Of a DNA stretch of 42,090 nt, positions 9,093 through 18,696 are shown piece after piece. Position numbers and translations under genes: made by a program. The notes under the pieces were generated by a model. That model was not told the origin of the DNA. It saw only the letters and a program-made list of their open reading frames with translations, and searched no databases. Numbering within the stretch: the stretch's first letter is position 1; every line of letters begins with the position of its first letter. The stretch is from a bacterium HR26 (GTDB lineage: Bacteria > Chloroflexota > Chloroflexia > Thermomicrobiales > Thermomicrobiaceae), in NCBI GenBank assembly GCA_002898875.1, contig BEIC01000002.1, positions 1 through 42,090 on the forward strand, read 5' to 3'.

Positions 9093-10391
9093 CTACCGCA
9101 GCATCCGTGCCCCAGCCAGCAGGTCGCGCAGCGTTCGCCCTGGTGGCAGCGCCTCTCGCAACCGGCGGGCGATCTTGCCGTACTTGGTCATCTTCGGCGT
9201 CCCGTCCACCGTGAGGTAGTCGCGCAGCGCACCGGCCAGTGCCTCGGGAACCTCGCGCAGGAGGTAGGGGCGCTGGTGCACGAACGGGGTCACATTCCGG
9301 ATCGTGTAGAGATCTTTCAGGATGAAGCTCTCCTCGAGCAACTCCTGGTAGCGGCTCAAGCTGACTGCCGAGAAGTCGCCGCTCCGCTTGGCCTCGATGA
9401 TCGCCTCCGCCGCCAGCTTGCCGGAGATCATCGCGAAGTTCGAGCCCTCCCGGCTGATCGGGTTCACAAACCCAGCCGCGTCGCCTACCACCACTGCGCC
9501 GTCGGTGAACAGCGTCGGCAGCGCATACCAGCCGCCCTCTGGGATAAGGTGCGCCGAGTACTCGATGAGCTCGCCACCCTCCAGCAGCGGAGCGATGGCC
9601 GGGTGCCGCTTGAAGCGGTCGAGCATATCGCTGACGTTCAGCCCGCTCTCGATCAGGTCGGACAGCAGCGCGCCGGTGCCGACCGAGAGCGTCTCCCGGT
9701 TCGTGTAGATGAACCCGTAGCCGAGCAGCCCGGCGGTCGACTCGCCGAAGACCTCCATCGCCAGGCCGAGGCCAGGCGGCAAGTTGAACCGCTCGTTGAT
9801 CACCTCCTCCGAGAGCCGGATCAACTCTTTGGCTACCAGCGCCTGCTCGGAGGGATGCCACTCCCGGTGGAGCCCGGCCTTCTGAGCCAGCAGGGAGTTG
9901 GCACCGTCGGCCAGCACCACGACGTCGGCATACAGTTCGTCCCCCTCGCCGCCAGCCTTGACGCCGACGATCGCGCCATCGCGCCATACCACGTCCTCGA
10001 CAGTCATACCGGTCACGATGAACGCACCGGCCGCCTCCGCCTGCTGGGCGAACCACCGGTCCCACTCAGCGCGCATGACGCTGAACGCGTTGTACGGTTC
10101 CTGGGCAAACGCCTGTGTGCGGTAACTCAGCCCGATCGCGCTGTCCTCGGTGAGCAGTAGGTAGCGCTGCTCGATGATCGCCCGCTCGAGGGGAGCCTCG
10201 CGCCAGAAGCCCGGGACCAGCTCCTCGGTCGGCTGGCGGTAGAGGATGCCGCCCATGACGTTCTTGGAGCCGGGGTAGCCGCCGCGCTCGAGGATCACGA
10301 CCTCCAATCCTGCCCGTGCCAGGGTCAGCCCGGCCGCAACCCCGGCCGGCCCGGCTCCGACGACGATGACGTCGACCCGCTCCTGGCTCAT
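9093..10391 (-). CDS. fixC: FAD-dependent oxidoreductase, FixC / ETF-quinone oxidoreductase family
   Basis: VDVIVVGAGPAGVAAGLTLARAGLEVVILERGGYPGSKNVMGGILY; adjacent to etfAB on the same strand. Confidence 0.88.
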   Translation of the reverse strand: MSQERVDVIVVGAGPAGVAAGLTLARAGLEVVILERGGYPGSKNVMGGILYRQPTEELVPGFWREAPLERAIIEQRYLLLTEDSAIGLSYRTQAFAQEPYNAFSVMRAEWDRWFAQQAEAAGAFIVTGMTVEDVVWRDGAIVGVKAGGEGDELYADVVVLADGANSLLAQKAGLHREWHPSEQALVAKELIRLSEEVINERFNLPPGLGLAMEVFGESTAGLLGYGFIYTNRETLSVGTGALLSDLIESGLNVSDMLDRFKRHPAIAPLLEGGELIEYSAHLIPEGGWYALPTLFTDGAVVVGDAAGFVNPISREGSNFAMISGKLAAEAIIEAKRSGDFSAVSLSRYQELLEESFILKDLYTIRNVTPFVHQRPYLLREVPEALAGALRDYLTVDGTPKMTKYGKIARRLREALPPGRTLRDLLAGARMLR

Positions 10392-10417
10392 TCGTCCTCC
10401 CTACCGAGCCGGGCTGA

Positions 10418-11413
10418 TCAGGCCTTCCCTCGCACCTCGCGCAGCCGCTTCGCCAGCCTGGGCACGATCTCGAAGAGATCGCCGATGATCGCGAAGTCGG
10501 CCATCTTCACCAGCGGCGCGTTGGGGTCGCGGTTGATGACCACGATTGTGTCCGAGCCGCGCATCCCGACGGTGTGCTGCACCGCCCCGGAGACCCCGAC
10601 TCCTAGGTACAGCTTGGGCCGGACGTTCTTGCCGGTCTGGCCGATCTGCTCGTAGTGCGGGCGCCAGCCCAGATCACTCACCGCTCGGGTACAGCCGACG
10701 GCGCCGTCGATGGCCGCCGCTAGCTCCTCGACGAGCCGGAAGTTTTCGGCCGATCCGACCCCTCGCCCGCCGACGACGACGATCGGCGCGCTCTCCAGGT
10801 TGGTCTGTCCCTTCGGCTTCTCGACCAGGCGTGTCACGGTCACCAGCCGGTCGGCCTCGGTGAAGGAGACCGCGAGCGGCTCGACCGGAACTAGGCGGCT
10901 TGCCTGCGGCTCCGGCGCGGCGAAGGCCCCGGAGCGCACCGTGATGAAGACTCTGCGGCCCCGCGGAGCCCGGACCGTTGTCAGGAGCTTATCCTGGTAG
11001 ACAGGTCGCGTGGCGACAACGGCCTCGTCGTCGATCTCGATCCGGGTGCAGTTGACGAGGTGTGCGGCCCGCAGCCTTCCGGCCAGGAGCGGTGCCACGT
11101 CACGCCCGAGCGTGGTCGCCGGCAGCAAGACCAGCTCGGGATCGGCCGCCGAGATTGCGGCCTCCACCGCCCGCGCGGCCCGTGCCGCCACTGGCTCACC
11201 CAGCGCCGGGTCATCCGCCACCAGGACTCGATCAGCCCCGAGTGCACCCGCCAGCTCAGCCACCATCTGGACGCCGCTGCCCACGACCAGGGCGACCAGC
11301 TCGCCGCCCAGCCGGTCGGCCAGCGTCCTGCCGGCCCCGAACAGCTCGAGCGACGCAGGCCTGGCTTCGCCTCCTGTCGTCTCCACCACCGCCAGCACGC
11401 GCGCTTGACCCAC
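10418..11413 (-). CDS. etfA: Electron transfer flavoprotein alpha subunit (FixB type)
   Basis: VVGGRGVGSAENFRLVEELAAAIDGAVGCTRAVSDLGWRPHYEQIGQTGKNVRPKLYLGVGVSGAVQHTVGM is the ETF-alpha FAD domain signature. Confidence 0.95.
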   Translation of the reverse strand: MGQARVLAVVETTGGEARPASLELFGAGRTLADRLGGELVALVVGSGVQMVAELAGALGADRVLVADDPALGEPVAARAARAVEAAISAADPELVLLPATTLGRDVAPLLAGRLRAAHLVNCTRIEIDDEAVVATRPVYQDKLLTTVRAPRGRRVFITVRSGAFAAPEPQASRLVPVEPLAVSFTEADRLVTVTRLVEKPKGQTNLESAPIVVVGGRGVGSAENFRLVEELAAAIDGAVGCTRAVSDLGWRPHYEQIGQTGKNVRPKLYLGVGVSGAVQHTVGMRGSDTIVVINRDPNAPLVKMADFAIIGDLFEIVPRLAKRLREVRGKA

Positions 11414-11443
11414 TGCCCGTATCCTCCCGGTCTCGCGACTGAA

Positions 11444-12208
11444 CTAGATCAGCCGGCGCTCCTGCAGGAACGCGATCAACTGCTCGACGGCCTGGTCCGG
11501 GTCCACGTCCTGCAAGACGACCCCGGCCGCCGCCTCTTCCTCGACGAAGAGCCCTCCCCAGGAGACAACCGGCGCGAGATCGTCGTCGCTCAGCCCCAGA
11601 TCAGCCGGCGCGAGCCGCTCGCTCGGCTTCCGGCGCGCCTCCATAATTCCCCGTAAGGTCGGCAGTCGCGGCTCGTCGAGCGCCGAGAGCGCGCAGAGGA
11701 GCGCTGGCGGGCGCACCTGCTGGAACTGGTGCCCGTCCTCGATCTCACGCTCTAACGTCAGGATGCCATCCTGGTACTCCCAGCCGACCACGTTGCTTAC
11801 CAGGGGGATGTCGAGCAGCGCCGCCACCTGTGGGCCGACGTTACCGGTGCCGGCGTCGCTCGTCTCCTGCCCGGCCCAGATCAGATCCGGCGCCTCGCGC
11901 CGCAGCCAGGCAGCCAGCACAGTCGCGGTGACCAGGCTATCGCCCGGCAGGCTCGGGCCCTCGATCGCCACCGCCCGGTCCGCTCCCATCGCCAGGCAGC
12001 GGTTGAGCGTCTCCCGAGCCGTGCCGACGCTTGCGACGACCACCTCGGCCTCGCCGACCTGCTCTTTGAGCCGTAGCGCTGCCTCCACGGCATAGAGGTC
12101 GTACTCGTTGGTCGCCTGAGGAGTGCCCGGAACCAGGTCGCCCAGTCGCCGGTCGTACCGGATCGCATTGGGATCCGGTACCTGCTTCACCAGCACCGCG
12201 ATCTTCAC
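11444..12208 (-). CDS. etfB: Electron transfer flavoprotein beta subunit (FixA type)
   Basis: MKIAVLVKQVPDPNAIRYD...NEYDLYAVEAALRLKEQ...AGQETSDAGTGNVGPQVAALLDIPLV. Confidence 0.95.
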   Translation of the reverse strand: MKIAVLVKQVPDPNAIRYDRRLGDLVPGTPQATNEYDLYAVEAALRLKEQVGEAEVVVASVGTARETLNRCLAMGADRAVAIEGPSLPGDSLVTATVLAAWLRREAPDLIWAGQETSDAGTGNVGPQVAALLDIPLVSNVVGWEYQDGILTLEREIEDGHQFQQVRPPALLCALSALDEPRLPTLRGIMEARRKPSERLAPADLGLSDDDLAPVVSWGGLFVEEEAAAGVVLQDVDPDQAVEQLIAFLQERRLI

Positions 12209-12332
12209 CTCTACGCTCCACTTCTACCCGCGCTCACCCGCCGTCTACAAGTGTGGCAGAGCATACCTCCCTGATGCTGCCGATCCCGGCAAGGAACAGG
12301 CTCGTCGGCACTGAACCGGGCTTCTCCCGCCG

Positions 12333-13106
12333 TTACGCGCCGCGGAACTCGGGCGAGCGCTTCTCGAGGAACGCGCTCATTCCCTCGCGCTGGTCGGCCG
12401 TGCTGAAGGCCAGGGCGAAGGCCTGCGCCTCCAGCGCCAGGCCGGTCTCGAGGTCTACGTCTAATCCCCGCCGGATCGCTTCCTTGCTAAGCCGTACCGC
12501 CACCGGCGCGTTGCGCGCGATGTCAGCCGCCAGCGCGCGGGCGCGCTCGAGCAGCTCGCCTGGAGGGTAGACGGCGTTGACGAGCCCGATGCGCAGGGCC
12601 TCCTGCGCGCCGACTCGCCGGCCGGTATAGATCAGCTCCCGAGCCAGGCCAGGACCGATGACCCGCGGCAGACGCTGGGTTCCCCCCCAGCCCGGCGGCA
12701 CTCCCAGCGAGACCTCGGGCTGGCCGAGCACGGCCGTCTCGCTGGCCAGCCGGATGTCGCAGGCGAGCGCGATCTCGCAGCCGCCGCCGAGCGCGTAGCC
12801 GTTGATCGCGGCGATGACCGGCTGCGGCGCCGCCTCGATTGCTGAGCACACGGCCTGTCCGAGCCGCGCGAAGGCGAGCGCCTCAGACGGGCCTTTATCT
12901 TTCATCTCCGCAATATCGGCTCCGGCGATGAAGGCGCGGTCGCCGGCACCGGTCACGATGATGGCCCGCACCGACGAGTCGCGCGCCAGCCGCTCGAAGG
13001 ACTCCAGCAGCTCCTGCAGCGATTGGGTATTGAGCGCGTTCAGCCGCTCCGGGCGGTCGACCGTGACGACGGCAACCATGTTCTCCTGCGTCACCTGGAT
13101 CGGCAT
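12333..13106 (-). CDS. Enoyl-CoA hydratase/isomerase family protein
   Basis: DRPERLNALNTQSLQELL; AFIAGADIAEMKD; AINGYALGGGCEIALACDIRLASETAVLGQPEVSLGVPPGWGGTQRLPRVIG. Confidence 0.95.
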   Translation of the reverse strand: MPIQVTQENMVAVVTVDRPERLNALNTQSLQELLESFERLARDSSVRAIIVTGAGDRAFIAGADIAEMKDKGPSEALAFARLGQAVCSAIEAAPQPVIAAINGYALGGGCEIALACDIRLASETAVLGQPEVSLGVPPGWGGTQRLPRVIGPGLARELIYTGRRVGAQEALRIGLVNAVYPPGELLERARALAADIARNAPVAVRLSKEAIRRGLDVDLETGLALEAQAFALAFSTADQREGMSAFLEKRSPEFRGA

Positions 13107-13264
13107 CGGTTTCCCCTTTCATATGCTCCGCGCGCCATCCACGATCCGGCGCAGCTCGGCAGTGAAGACCAGAGAACGATCGGAGAGCGGAACCGGCACC
13201 GACTAGCGTTCTGGCAAGCGCAGTTCCTCTCCTGCCAGGGCAGACGCCGGTATCGCCCTCGGGC

Positions 13265-14476
13265 TCAGGCGCGCGCCGCCTGCTCCTCGAAGGCCTGGGC
13301 CGGCGGCTGCGGGCAGCGCAGCGGCCGATCCACACGGTAGCCGAGCGCGTACTCAGCCTGCAGAATCTGGTGGATCTCCCGGGTACCCTCGTAGATAACC
13401 GCGCCGCGGGAGTTGCGCAGGTAGCGCTCCACTGGGTACTCGTTCGAGAAGCCATACGCACCGTGGATCTGGACCGCGTCGTTAGCCGCCTCGAAGGCCG
13501 CATCGCAGGCCACCCACTTGGCTAGCGAGGTCTCGCGGGTGTTGCGGATGCCCCGATTCTTCAACTCTGCCGCCCGGAAGACGAGCAGCCGAGAGGTCTC
13601 GTACCCCTTGACCATCTTGGCGATCATCTGCTGCACGAGCTGGAACCGGCCGATCTCCTGCCCGAACGCCTGCCGCTCATGGCAGTACTTGATGCTGGCT
13701 TCCAGGCAAGCCCGGATCAGGCCACAGGCTCCAGCCGCCACCGTGAAGCGTCCCTGATCGATCGCGCTCATCGCGATCTTGAAGCCCTCGCCGGGCTCGC
13801 CGATCATATTCTCGGCCGGCACGCGCACGTTCTGCATCGAGATCCAGCCGGTATCGCCCGCCCGGATCCCCAGCTTGCCATGGATCGAGCCGGTCGTCAG
13901 TCCCTCCATGCCCCGCTCCAGTATGAAAGCGGCCAGGCCGCGGTGCTTCTGTGAGGGATCGAGCGTCGCGAAGACCAGGAAGTGGTCGGCGGTGTTGGCT
14001 AGCGAGATCCACATCTTCTCGCCGTTCAGGATGTACGAGTCGCCATCCCTCACCGCTCGGGTCTGGATATTGCCGGCGTCGGAGCCGGCTCCCGGCTCGG
14101 TCAGGGCGAAGGTAGCGAGCTTCTCGCCCTTGGCCTGGGGCACCAGCCAGCGCTGCTTCTGCTCCTCGGTCGCCCACTGGTGTAGCGTGAGGCTGTTGAG
14201 CGCCACATGCACGCTGATCACCACTCGTAGGAAGGTGTCGACAGCCTCCAGCTCCTCGCAGGCAAGCGCCAGGCTGACATAGTCGAAGCCGCCTCCGCCG
14301 TAGCGCTCGGGTATGGGCAAGCCCAGGATGCCCAGCTCGCCCATCTTGCGGAATACCTCGGGGTGGTACTCCCCCTTGGCATCCCACTCCCGGATATACG
14401 GGGCCACCTCACGCTGGGCGAACTCGCGCACCATGTCGCGCACCTGGATCTGTTCAGGGGTCAGCTCGAAGTCCAT
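13265..14476 (-). CDS. Acyl-CoA dehydrogenase family protein
   Basis: MDFELTPEQIQVRDMVREFAQREVAPY; FALTEPGAGSDAGNIQTRAVRDGDSYILNGEKMWISLA; QIHGAYGFSNEYPVERYLRNSRGAVIYEGTREIHQ. Confidence 0.96.
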   Translation of the reverse strand: MDFELTPEQIQVRDMVREFAQREVAPYIREWDAKGEYHPEVFRKMGELGILGLPIPERYGGGGFDYVSLALACEELEAVDTFLRVVISVHVALNSLTLHQWATEEQKQRWLVPQAKGEKLATFALTEPGAGSDAGNIQTRAVRDGDSYILNGEKMWISLANTADHFLVFATLDPSQKHRGLAAFILERGMEGLTTGSIHGKLGIRAGDTGWISMQNVRVPAENMIGEPGEGFKIAMSAIDQGRFTVAAGACGLIRACLEASIKYCHERQAFGQEIGRFQLVQQMIAKMVKGYETSRLLVFRAAELKNRGIRNTRETSLAKWVACDAAFEAANDAVQIHGAYGFSNEYPVERYLRNSRGAVIYEGTREIHQILQAEYALGYRVDRPLRCPQPPAQAFEEQAARA

Positions 14477-14548
14477 CCCGGTCCTCCCGGCATTCCGAAC
14501 CGCACGGTCAACGCTGGCTCAGCCGCACGGAGCTGCGCCGCTGGCCGC

Positions 14549-14579
14549 AGTATATAGGAAAGATCCAGGGGCCGGGCAA
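14549..14579 (-). promoter_or_regulatory. Candidate promoter of the acyl-CoA dehydrogenase / etf / fixC operon
   Basis: Minus-strand -10-like TATACT (14549-14554) with TTGCCC (14574-14579) 19 nt upstream; about 73 nt before the ATG at 14476. Confidence 0.4.
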
Positions 14580-14786
14580 GGCACGGGCGTCTGCCGGCCA
14601 TCACCCGCTGCCTCGGAGAGGGCGGCGCCGAGGCCTTCAAGAACCGGACCGCGACCATCGCCAGCACGGGCACATGGACTGACTATCGGCCAGGAGCGGA
14701 TCGTACCAAACTCCTATGGGCAGTGCTCTCGGTCTGACGACTATCTCCGACTGGAGGCCATCGGTCGTAACCCTTCCAGAGGCGGG

Positions 14787-15773
14787 ATGGTCGAGTGCGA
14801 GATCGGGGAGCGAGGACCAGTGCAGCGGCTGATGTCCCATCTCATCGGGATGGCCGATGAGGACACGCTCAGCGCCGCACTCGCCGCGGTCAAACAGGGG
14901 GTCGCCGAGCTCAGCCAGGCCCGACCGGATCCGGCACTCCTCGATGCCGCCGGCCACGCGCTGAAGCAGATCATTGAGGCTGGTGGGTTGACCAACGCGC
15001 TACAGCTCGCGGAGCTGATCCAGCTCGTAGAGCACGCGATGAACCTGGTGCGTGAGAGCGAGGGACGGGTGCTGCTCGCGCCCTACGTCCAGGCGCTGGT
15101 GCTCGATCTCGAGCGAGCGGTCGCGGCCTTTGCCGCTGGCTCGCCGGTGGCCCCGACACTGGAACATGCCCGCGGGCTCAGCCAGTCGCTGGAACGCTGG
15201 CAACCGCACCGGCTGATCGCGCTCGATGGCTACCAGCAGCATGGTTCAGCCGACGTCACCGCGATGCAACACGAGAGCCCAGTGCTCAAGATCACGAGCC
15301 GGCTGTCGCTCGGTGCTGGCGTGGCGAGCCAGAAAGTCACCGGCTGGCTGAGCGGCAGTGGTCGTAGCCTTGACGCTCGTGCGGAGACACTTCCTGCCGA
15401 GCAGCCGGATCCAAAGGCAACCATCGGCGAGATCCTCTCCACAGCCGACATGCTGCTGACGGCGTTAACCGCCATGCCCAGCCGGCTCGAGCTACTGGAC
15501 GCGCTCCACGTTTGTGCCCACTCCATCCTGGACATGGTGGATGGTCAGCCCGGGCCGCTTCCCCGGCTGGCCGCCGCGGCGGCCGAGCTGCTCTCGGCAT
15601 GTCGCTCCCGGCTCGTTCCGCCTGATGATCAGGCGCGCGAGTATCTCCGCACACTCTGGCTGATGTCCAGCTTGCTCCTCGTAACCCCAGACCCTCCACG
15701 AGCCCTGCTGGCCGCGATCGAGAGCCTGCTCGCCGACCCTCCTCAATCGCCCGCCCTGGGCAGCAACGACTAA
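14787..15773 (+). CDS. Uncharacterised helical protein, possibly with two Hpt-like segments
   Basis: ATG at 14787 (ORF opens at 14313, but upstream part is antisense to the acyl-CoA dehydrogenase). Contains DAAGHALKQIIEAGGLTNALQLAELIQLVEHAMNLVR and a second LHVCAHSILDMV...LPRLAAAAAELLSACRSRL segment. Confidence 0.6.
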   Translation: MVECEIGERGPVQRLMSHLIGMADEDTLSAALAAVKQGVAELSQARPDPALLDAAGHALKQIIEAGGLTNALQLAELIQLVEHAMNLVRESEGRVLLAPYVQALVLDLERAVAAFAAGSPVAPTLEHARGLSQSLERWQPHRLIALDGYQQHGSADVTAMQHESPVLKITSRLSLGAGVASQKVTGWLSGSGRSLDARAETLPAEQPDPKATIGEILSTADMLLTALTAMPSRLELLDALHVCAHSILDMVDGQPGPLPRLAAAAAELLSACRSRLVPPDDQAREYLRTLWLMSSLLLVTPDPPRALLAAIESLLADPPQSPALGSND

Positions 15774-15927
15774 TCTCCTCGATCCCCAACGCTCCACTCC
15801 GCCGGACTGGGAGATTGCCCATGTACCAGGCACCTTCGCCTTCCCCGCTGGCCGACCTGGCCGGCTGGTAGAATTGCCCGCCGGCTGGCGATTGCGTGCG
15901 GCGTCGCAGCGGGAAGGGACAGGGCGA

Positions 15928-16428
15928 ATGCGTGGCCTCCGCAGAGTCTCTCGGCTGATGATCGTGGTGCTGCTCTCGGCGGTCATTCTCGCGGGATGCA
16001 GTCGCGGTGGGACGAGCAATACCCGGGGAACGGAGACAGCGCAGGCAAACCCGACTGAGCAAGCCGGTACACCGACCCGGACTGTCGAGCCGGCGCCTGA
16101 GCCAGTGACCGTCTCGGCGAACGAACTCCAGATGATCGAAGAGTGGCGGAGCAGCCAGGTGCCGGCCTATCCAGGAGCGAGCCGGGTGCGGTTCGAGCCC
16201 TACCAAACGCAGGTCGAGAACGGCGGGATGATGGTATACCGGACCGACGACTCGCCCGAGCAGGTGGTCGCCTTCTACCGCGGAGCGTTGCAAGCGCTGG
16301 GCTGGCAGGAACTCAGGGCCGACGCGAACAAGGTCGTGGCCAAGCGTGGCGAGGCGGCCCTGACGGTCAATGTGAACGAACAGGAGGGCGGCACGGCGAT
16401 CCTGCTGATGCTGACCGACGCGCCGTAA
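15928..16428 (+). CDS. Putative lipoprotein
   Basis: MRGLRRVSRLMIVVLLSAVILAGCSRGG lipobox, T/P-rich linker, then VPAYPGASRVRFEPY...YRTDDSPEQVVAFYRGALQALGWQ domain. Confidence 0.8.
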   Translation: MRGLRRVSRLMIVVLLSAVILAGCSRGGTSNTRGTETAQANPTEQAGTPTRTVEPAPEPVTVSANELQMIEEWRSSQVPAYPGASRVRFEPYQTQVENGGMMVYRTDDSPEQVVAFYRGALQALGWQELRADANKVVAKRGEAALTVNVNEQEGGTAILLMLTDAP

Positions 16429-16500
16429 CCCAGCCTAGCGATGTGCTGCCAGGGTGAACGCGGTCGCGCTCGGTCTCTTCCCCCGGCTGGGTGACCAGGG

Positions 16501-16941
16501 CTACTTGCGCACGACCAGCCGGTACAGCGTCCCCACGAAGAGGCCGCCCAGCAGGCCGACGAACAGCCCGAGTCGCGTCACGTCCGACGGCTGGGTCGGC
16601 AATGCTAGCAGCACCTGAAAAGCCCGCGCCAGCGGCACCGGCAAGAGCAGCCAGCCGAGCAGGCCGCCGGCAGCGGCAGCGATGGCGACGGTCACCAGGC
16701 TGGCCAGCAGCGGATCGCCGTCGACAACACCCTCGTTGACTGCGGGGGTGGCAACCGCCGGCCGCTCCGGCGGATCGACGAGCGCCAGCAGCGCTGGATC
16801 GAAACCGACGGCGATCAGCTCAGCATCGGGCCTGGGCGCCGCCGCCCCGCAGGCTGGGCACCGCTCCGCGTCATCAGCGAGGGGCGCACGGCACCACTGG
16901 CACGACCGGTTGGTAGAAGCGGGCTGGACATTCCCCTCCAT
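16501..16941 (-). CDS. N-terminal zinc-ribbon membrane protein
   Basis: CQWCRAPLADDAERCPACG followed by two predicted TM segments (SLVTVAIAAAAGGLLGWLLL; LGLFVGLLGGLFVGTLYRLVV). Confidence 0.7.
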   Translation of the reverse strand: MEGNVQPASTNRSCQWCRAPLADDAERCPACGAAAPRPDAELIAVGFDPALLALVDPPERPAVATPAVNEGVVDGDPLLASLVTVAIAAAAGGLLGWLLLPVPLARAFQVLLALPTQPSDVTRLGLFVGLLGGLFVGTLYRLVVRK

Positions 16942-17096
16942 ATAGGATGCCTCTTGAAGCCTCTCAAAGCGCGTTCGCGAACCGGCCTGGACATCGCTGC
17001 ATACTGTACGACAGTCACGCTCACTGTCCTAGCGTACCCAAGTACTGATTGCACATTACGCTCGCCCTGCCCTAGTCGCGATATGGCCATGAGCCC

Positions 17097-17117
17097 CCGG
17101 CGGGGCAGCGCCGCCGG
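17097..17117 (-). terminator. GC-rich hairpin downstream of the aminotransferase gene
   Basis: CCGGCGG-ggcagcg-CCGCCGG, extendable by flanking CCC/GGG with a bulge; 35-55 nt past the stop at 17152; no T-tract. Confidence 0.35.
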
Positions 17118-17151
17118 CCGGGGTCAAGCAACCTGTGTCCGCAGGGGTCCG

Positions 17152-18534
17152 CTAAAGTTTCTCGAAGAGCCCCTCGTCCTTCATCCGGCGGATGGACCGA
17201 TCGAACGCCTCGATCGTCCGGTCGATGTCCTCAGGGGTGTGGGCTACGCTGAGCAGCCCGCCACCGTGGAAGAGGTCGACACCCTCATTGATCATCGCCT
17301 GGTGGAGCGCCAGCGAGAGGCGCGGGCTCATCCCAGCCTTGAGCACCTCCGGCGTGACTCCCTCTGGAACGCGGATGTCGTCGCCACGCTGGTTCGCACA
17401 GGTGTGCCCGAGCGCGATATGGAAGACGGAGCTCTCGCCCCAGACGAAGCCAGGGATACCTTGCTGGACGAGCACCTGGTTGAACCCTCGACGCAGCCGC
17501 GAAGCCATCGCGTCGGCATGCTGCTGCACGCCGGGATCAGCGACGAGCTGGAGACAGGCGCAGCCGGCAGCAGCCGAAAGCGGGTTCGCGTTGAAGGTGC
17601 CGGGGTGGCTGACCCGGCACCGGGCGTTCCAGCCGGGATCATCGCGGAACTCGAGCAGGCCTATGATATCGGCTCGGCCGCCGAGAGCGCCGCCTGGTAG
17701 CCCGCCAGCGACGATCTTGGCCATCGTCGTCAGGTCAGGTGTCACACCCGCCAGGCGCTGAGCCCCTCCGGGCGACCAGCGAAAGCCCGTAATGACCTCG
17801 TCGAAGATCAGCAGGGTCTGATGCCGCTGGGTGATCTCGCGCACGCGCTGTAGGAAACCCTCCGGCAGCGGGATCGAGGCCCAGGAGGCACCGCTCGGCT
17901 CCAGGATCACCGCCGCGACGTCGCCCTGGGCCAACCGCTGGTCGACAAAGTCCAGATCGTTGACCGGTGCCACCACAACCGTGTCGAAGATTGCTTTCGG
18001 GATCCCCGGTGACTCCTCCTGGGTAAAAGGCAGCTTCTCCCCCGGGATTGCGTAGTCGTGCCAGCCGTGGAAGTGACCGGCGAACTTGAGGATCTTGTCT
18101 CGCCCGGTGTAAGCGCGCGCCAAGCGCATGGCCATCAACGTCGCCTCAGTGCCCGAGGCAGTGAACTTGACCCGCTCGCAGGAGGGCTTCAATTCGCGGA
18201 TCCTCTCGGCCCACTCCAACTCAAGCTCGTGGCCGGCCCCGTAGTGAGTGCCACGACGCACCTGGGCCGCCACCGCCTCGACGATCTGCGGATGGGCGTG
18301 GCCGAGCAAGAGAGCGCCATGGCCCATGGTGTAGTCGATCAATTCGTTACCGTCGAGATCCCACTTCTTCGATCCGGCGGCTCGCTCGACGTAGATCGGA
18401 AACGGTTTCAAATAGCGCACATCGTGGGTGACGCCGCTGGGGAAGTCCTTCAGCGCGCGCTCGTACTGCGCGCGCGACGACGGGTGCCTCTCGATGTATT
18501 CCTGCTCGATCGTCAACGTTCGCTGCCGGGCCAT
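17152..18534 (-). CDS. Class III PLP-dependent aminotransferase (glutamate-1-semialdehyde aminomutase-like)
   Basis: WDLDGNELIDYTMGHGALLLGHAHPQIVEAV; FTASGTEATLMAMRLARAYTGRDKILKFAGHFHGWHDY; LIFDEVITGFRWSPGGAQ; TTMAKIVAGGLPGGALGGR. ATG at 18534 preferred. Confidence 0.9.
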   Translation of the reverse strand: MARQRTLTIEQEYIERHPSSRAQYERALKDFPSGVTHDVRYLKPFPIYVERAAGSKKWDLDGNELIDYTMGHGALLLGHAHPQIVEAVAAQVRRGTHYGAGHELELEWAERIRELKPSCERVKFTASGTEATLMAMRLARAYTGRDKILKFAGHFHGWHDYAIPGEKLPFTQEESPGIPKAIFDTVVVAPVNDLDFVDQRLAQGDVAAVILEPSGASWASIPLPEGFLQRVREITQRHQTLLIFDEVITGFRWSPGGAQRLAGVTPDLTTMAKIVAGGLPGGALGGRADIIGLLEFRDDPGWNARCRVSHPGTFNANPLSAAAGCACLQLVADPGVQQHADAMASRLRRGFNQVLVQQGIPGFVWGESSVFHIALGHTCANQRGDDIRVPEGVTPEVLKAGMSPRLSLALHQAMINEGVDLFHGGGLLSVAHTPEDIDRTIEAFDRSIRRMKDEGLFEKL

Positions 18535-18696
18535 CGAGCATCCCTCCTTAGGAATTGCCAAGATCAGCCAGCCGGCCGCCTCGAATTATCGGCCAACTCC
18601 CTTGCGCGTGTCTATGCCGCCGGCCGGCAAGCGACAGGGGTGATGCTGAATCGTGGCACCCGGCCGGCGCGAAAGGAGACCACATTGTCCGGCGCT

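Noticed and set aside
8155-10065. 636-aa minus-strand ORF spanning the CvpA-like gene and fixC region
   Set aside because: Upstream two-thirds is an alternate frame of fixC with low-complexity Arg/Gly composition; only the part from GTG 9027 looks like a real protein.
9018-10160. 380-aa plus-strand ORF
   Set aside because: Antisense to fixC; Arg/Gln/His-rich composition typical of spurious ORFs in GC-rich DNA.
14313-14786. N-terminal extension of the Hpt-like ORF
   Set aside because: Largely antisense to the acyl-CoA dehydrogenase gene and its promoter region; ATG 14787 is more plausible.
16428-16492. ACCCAGCC / GGCTGGGT inverted repeat between convergent genes
   Set aside because: Arms only 8 bp with a 49-nt loop; too weak to claim as a bidirectional terminator.
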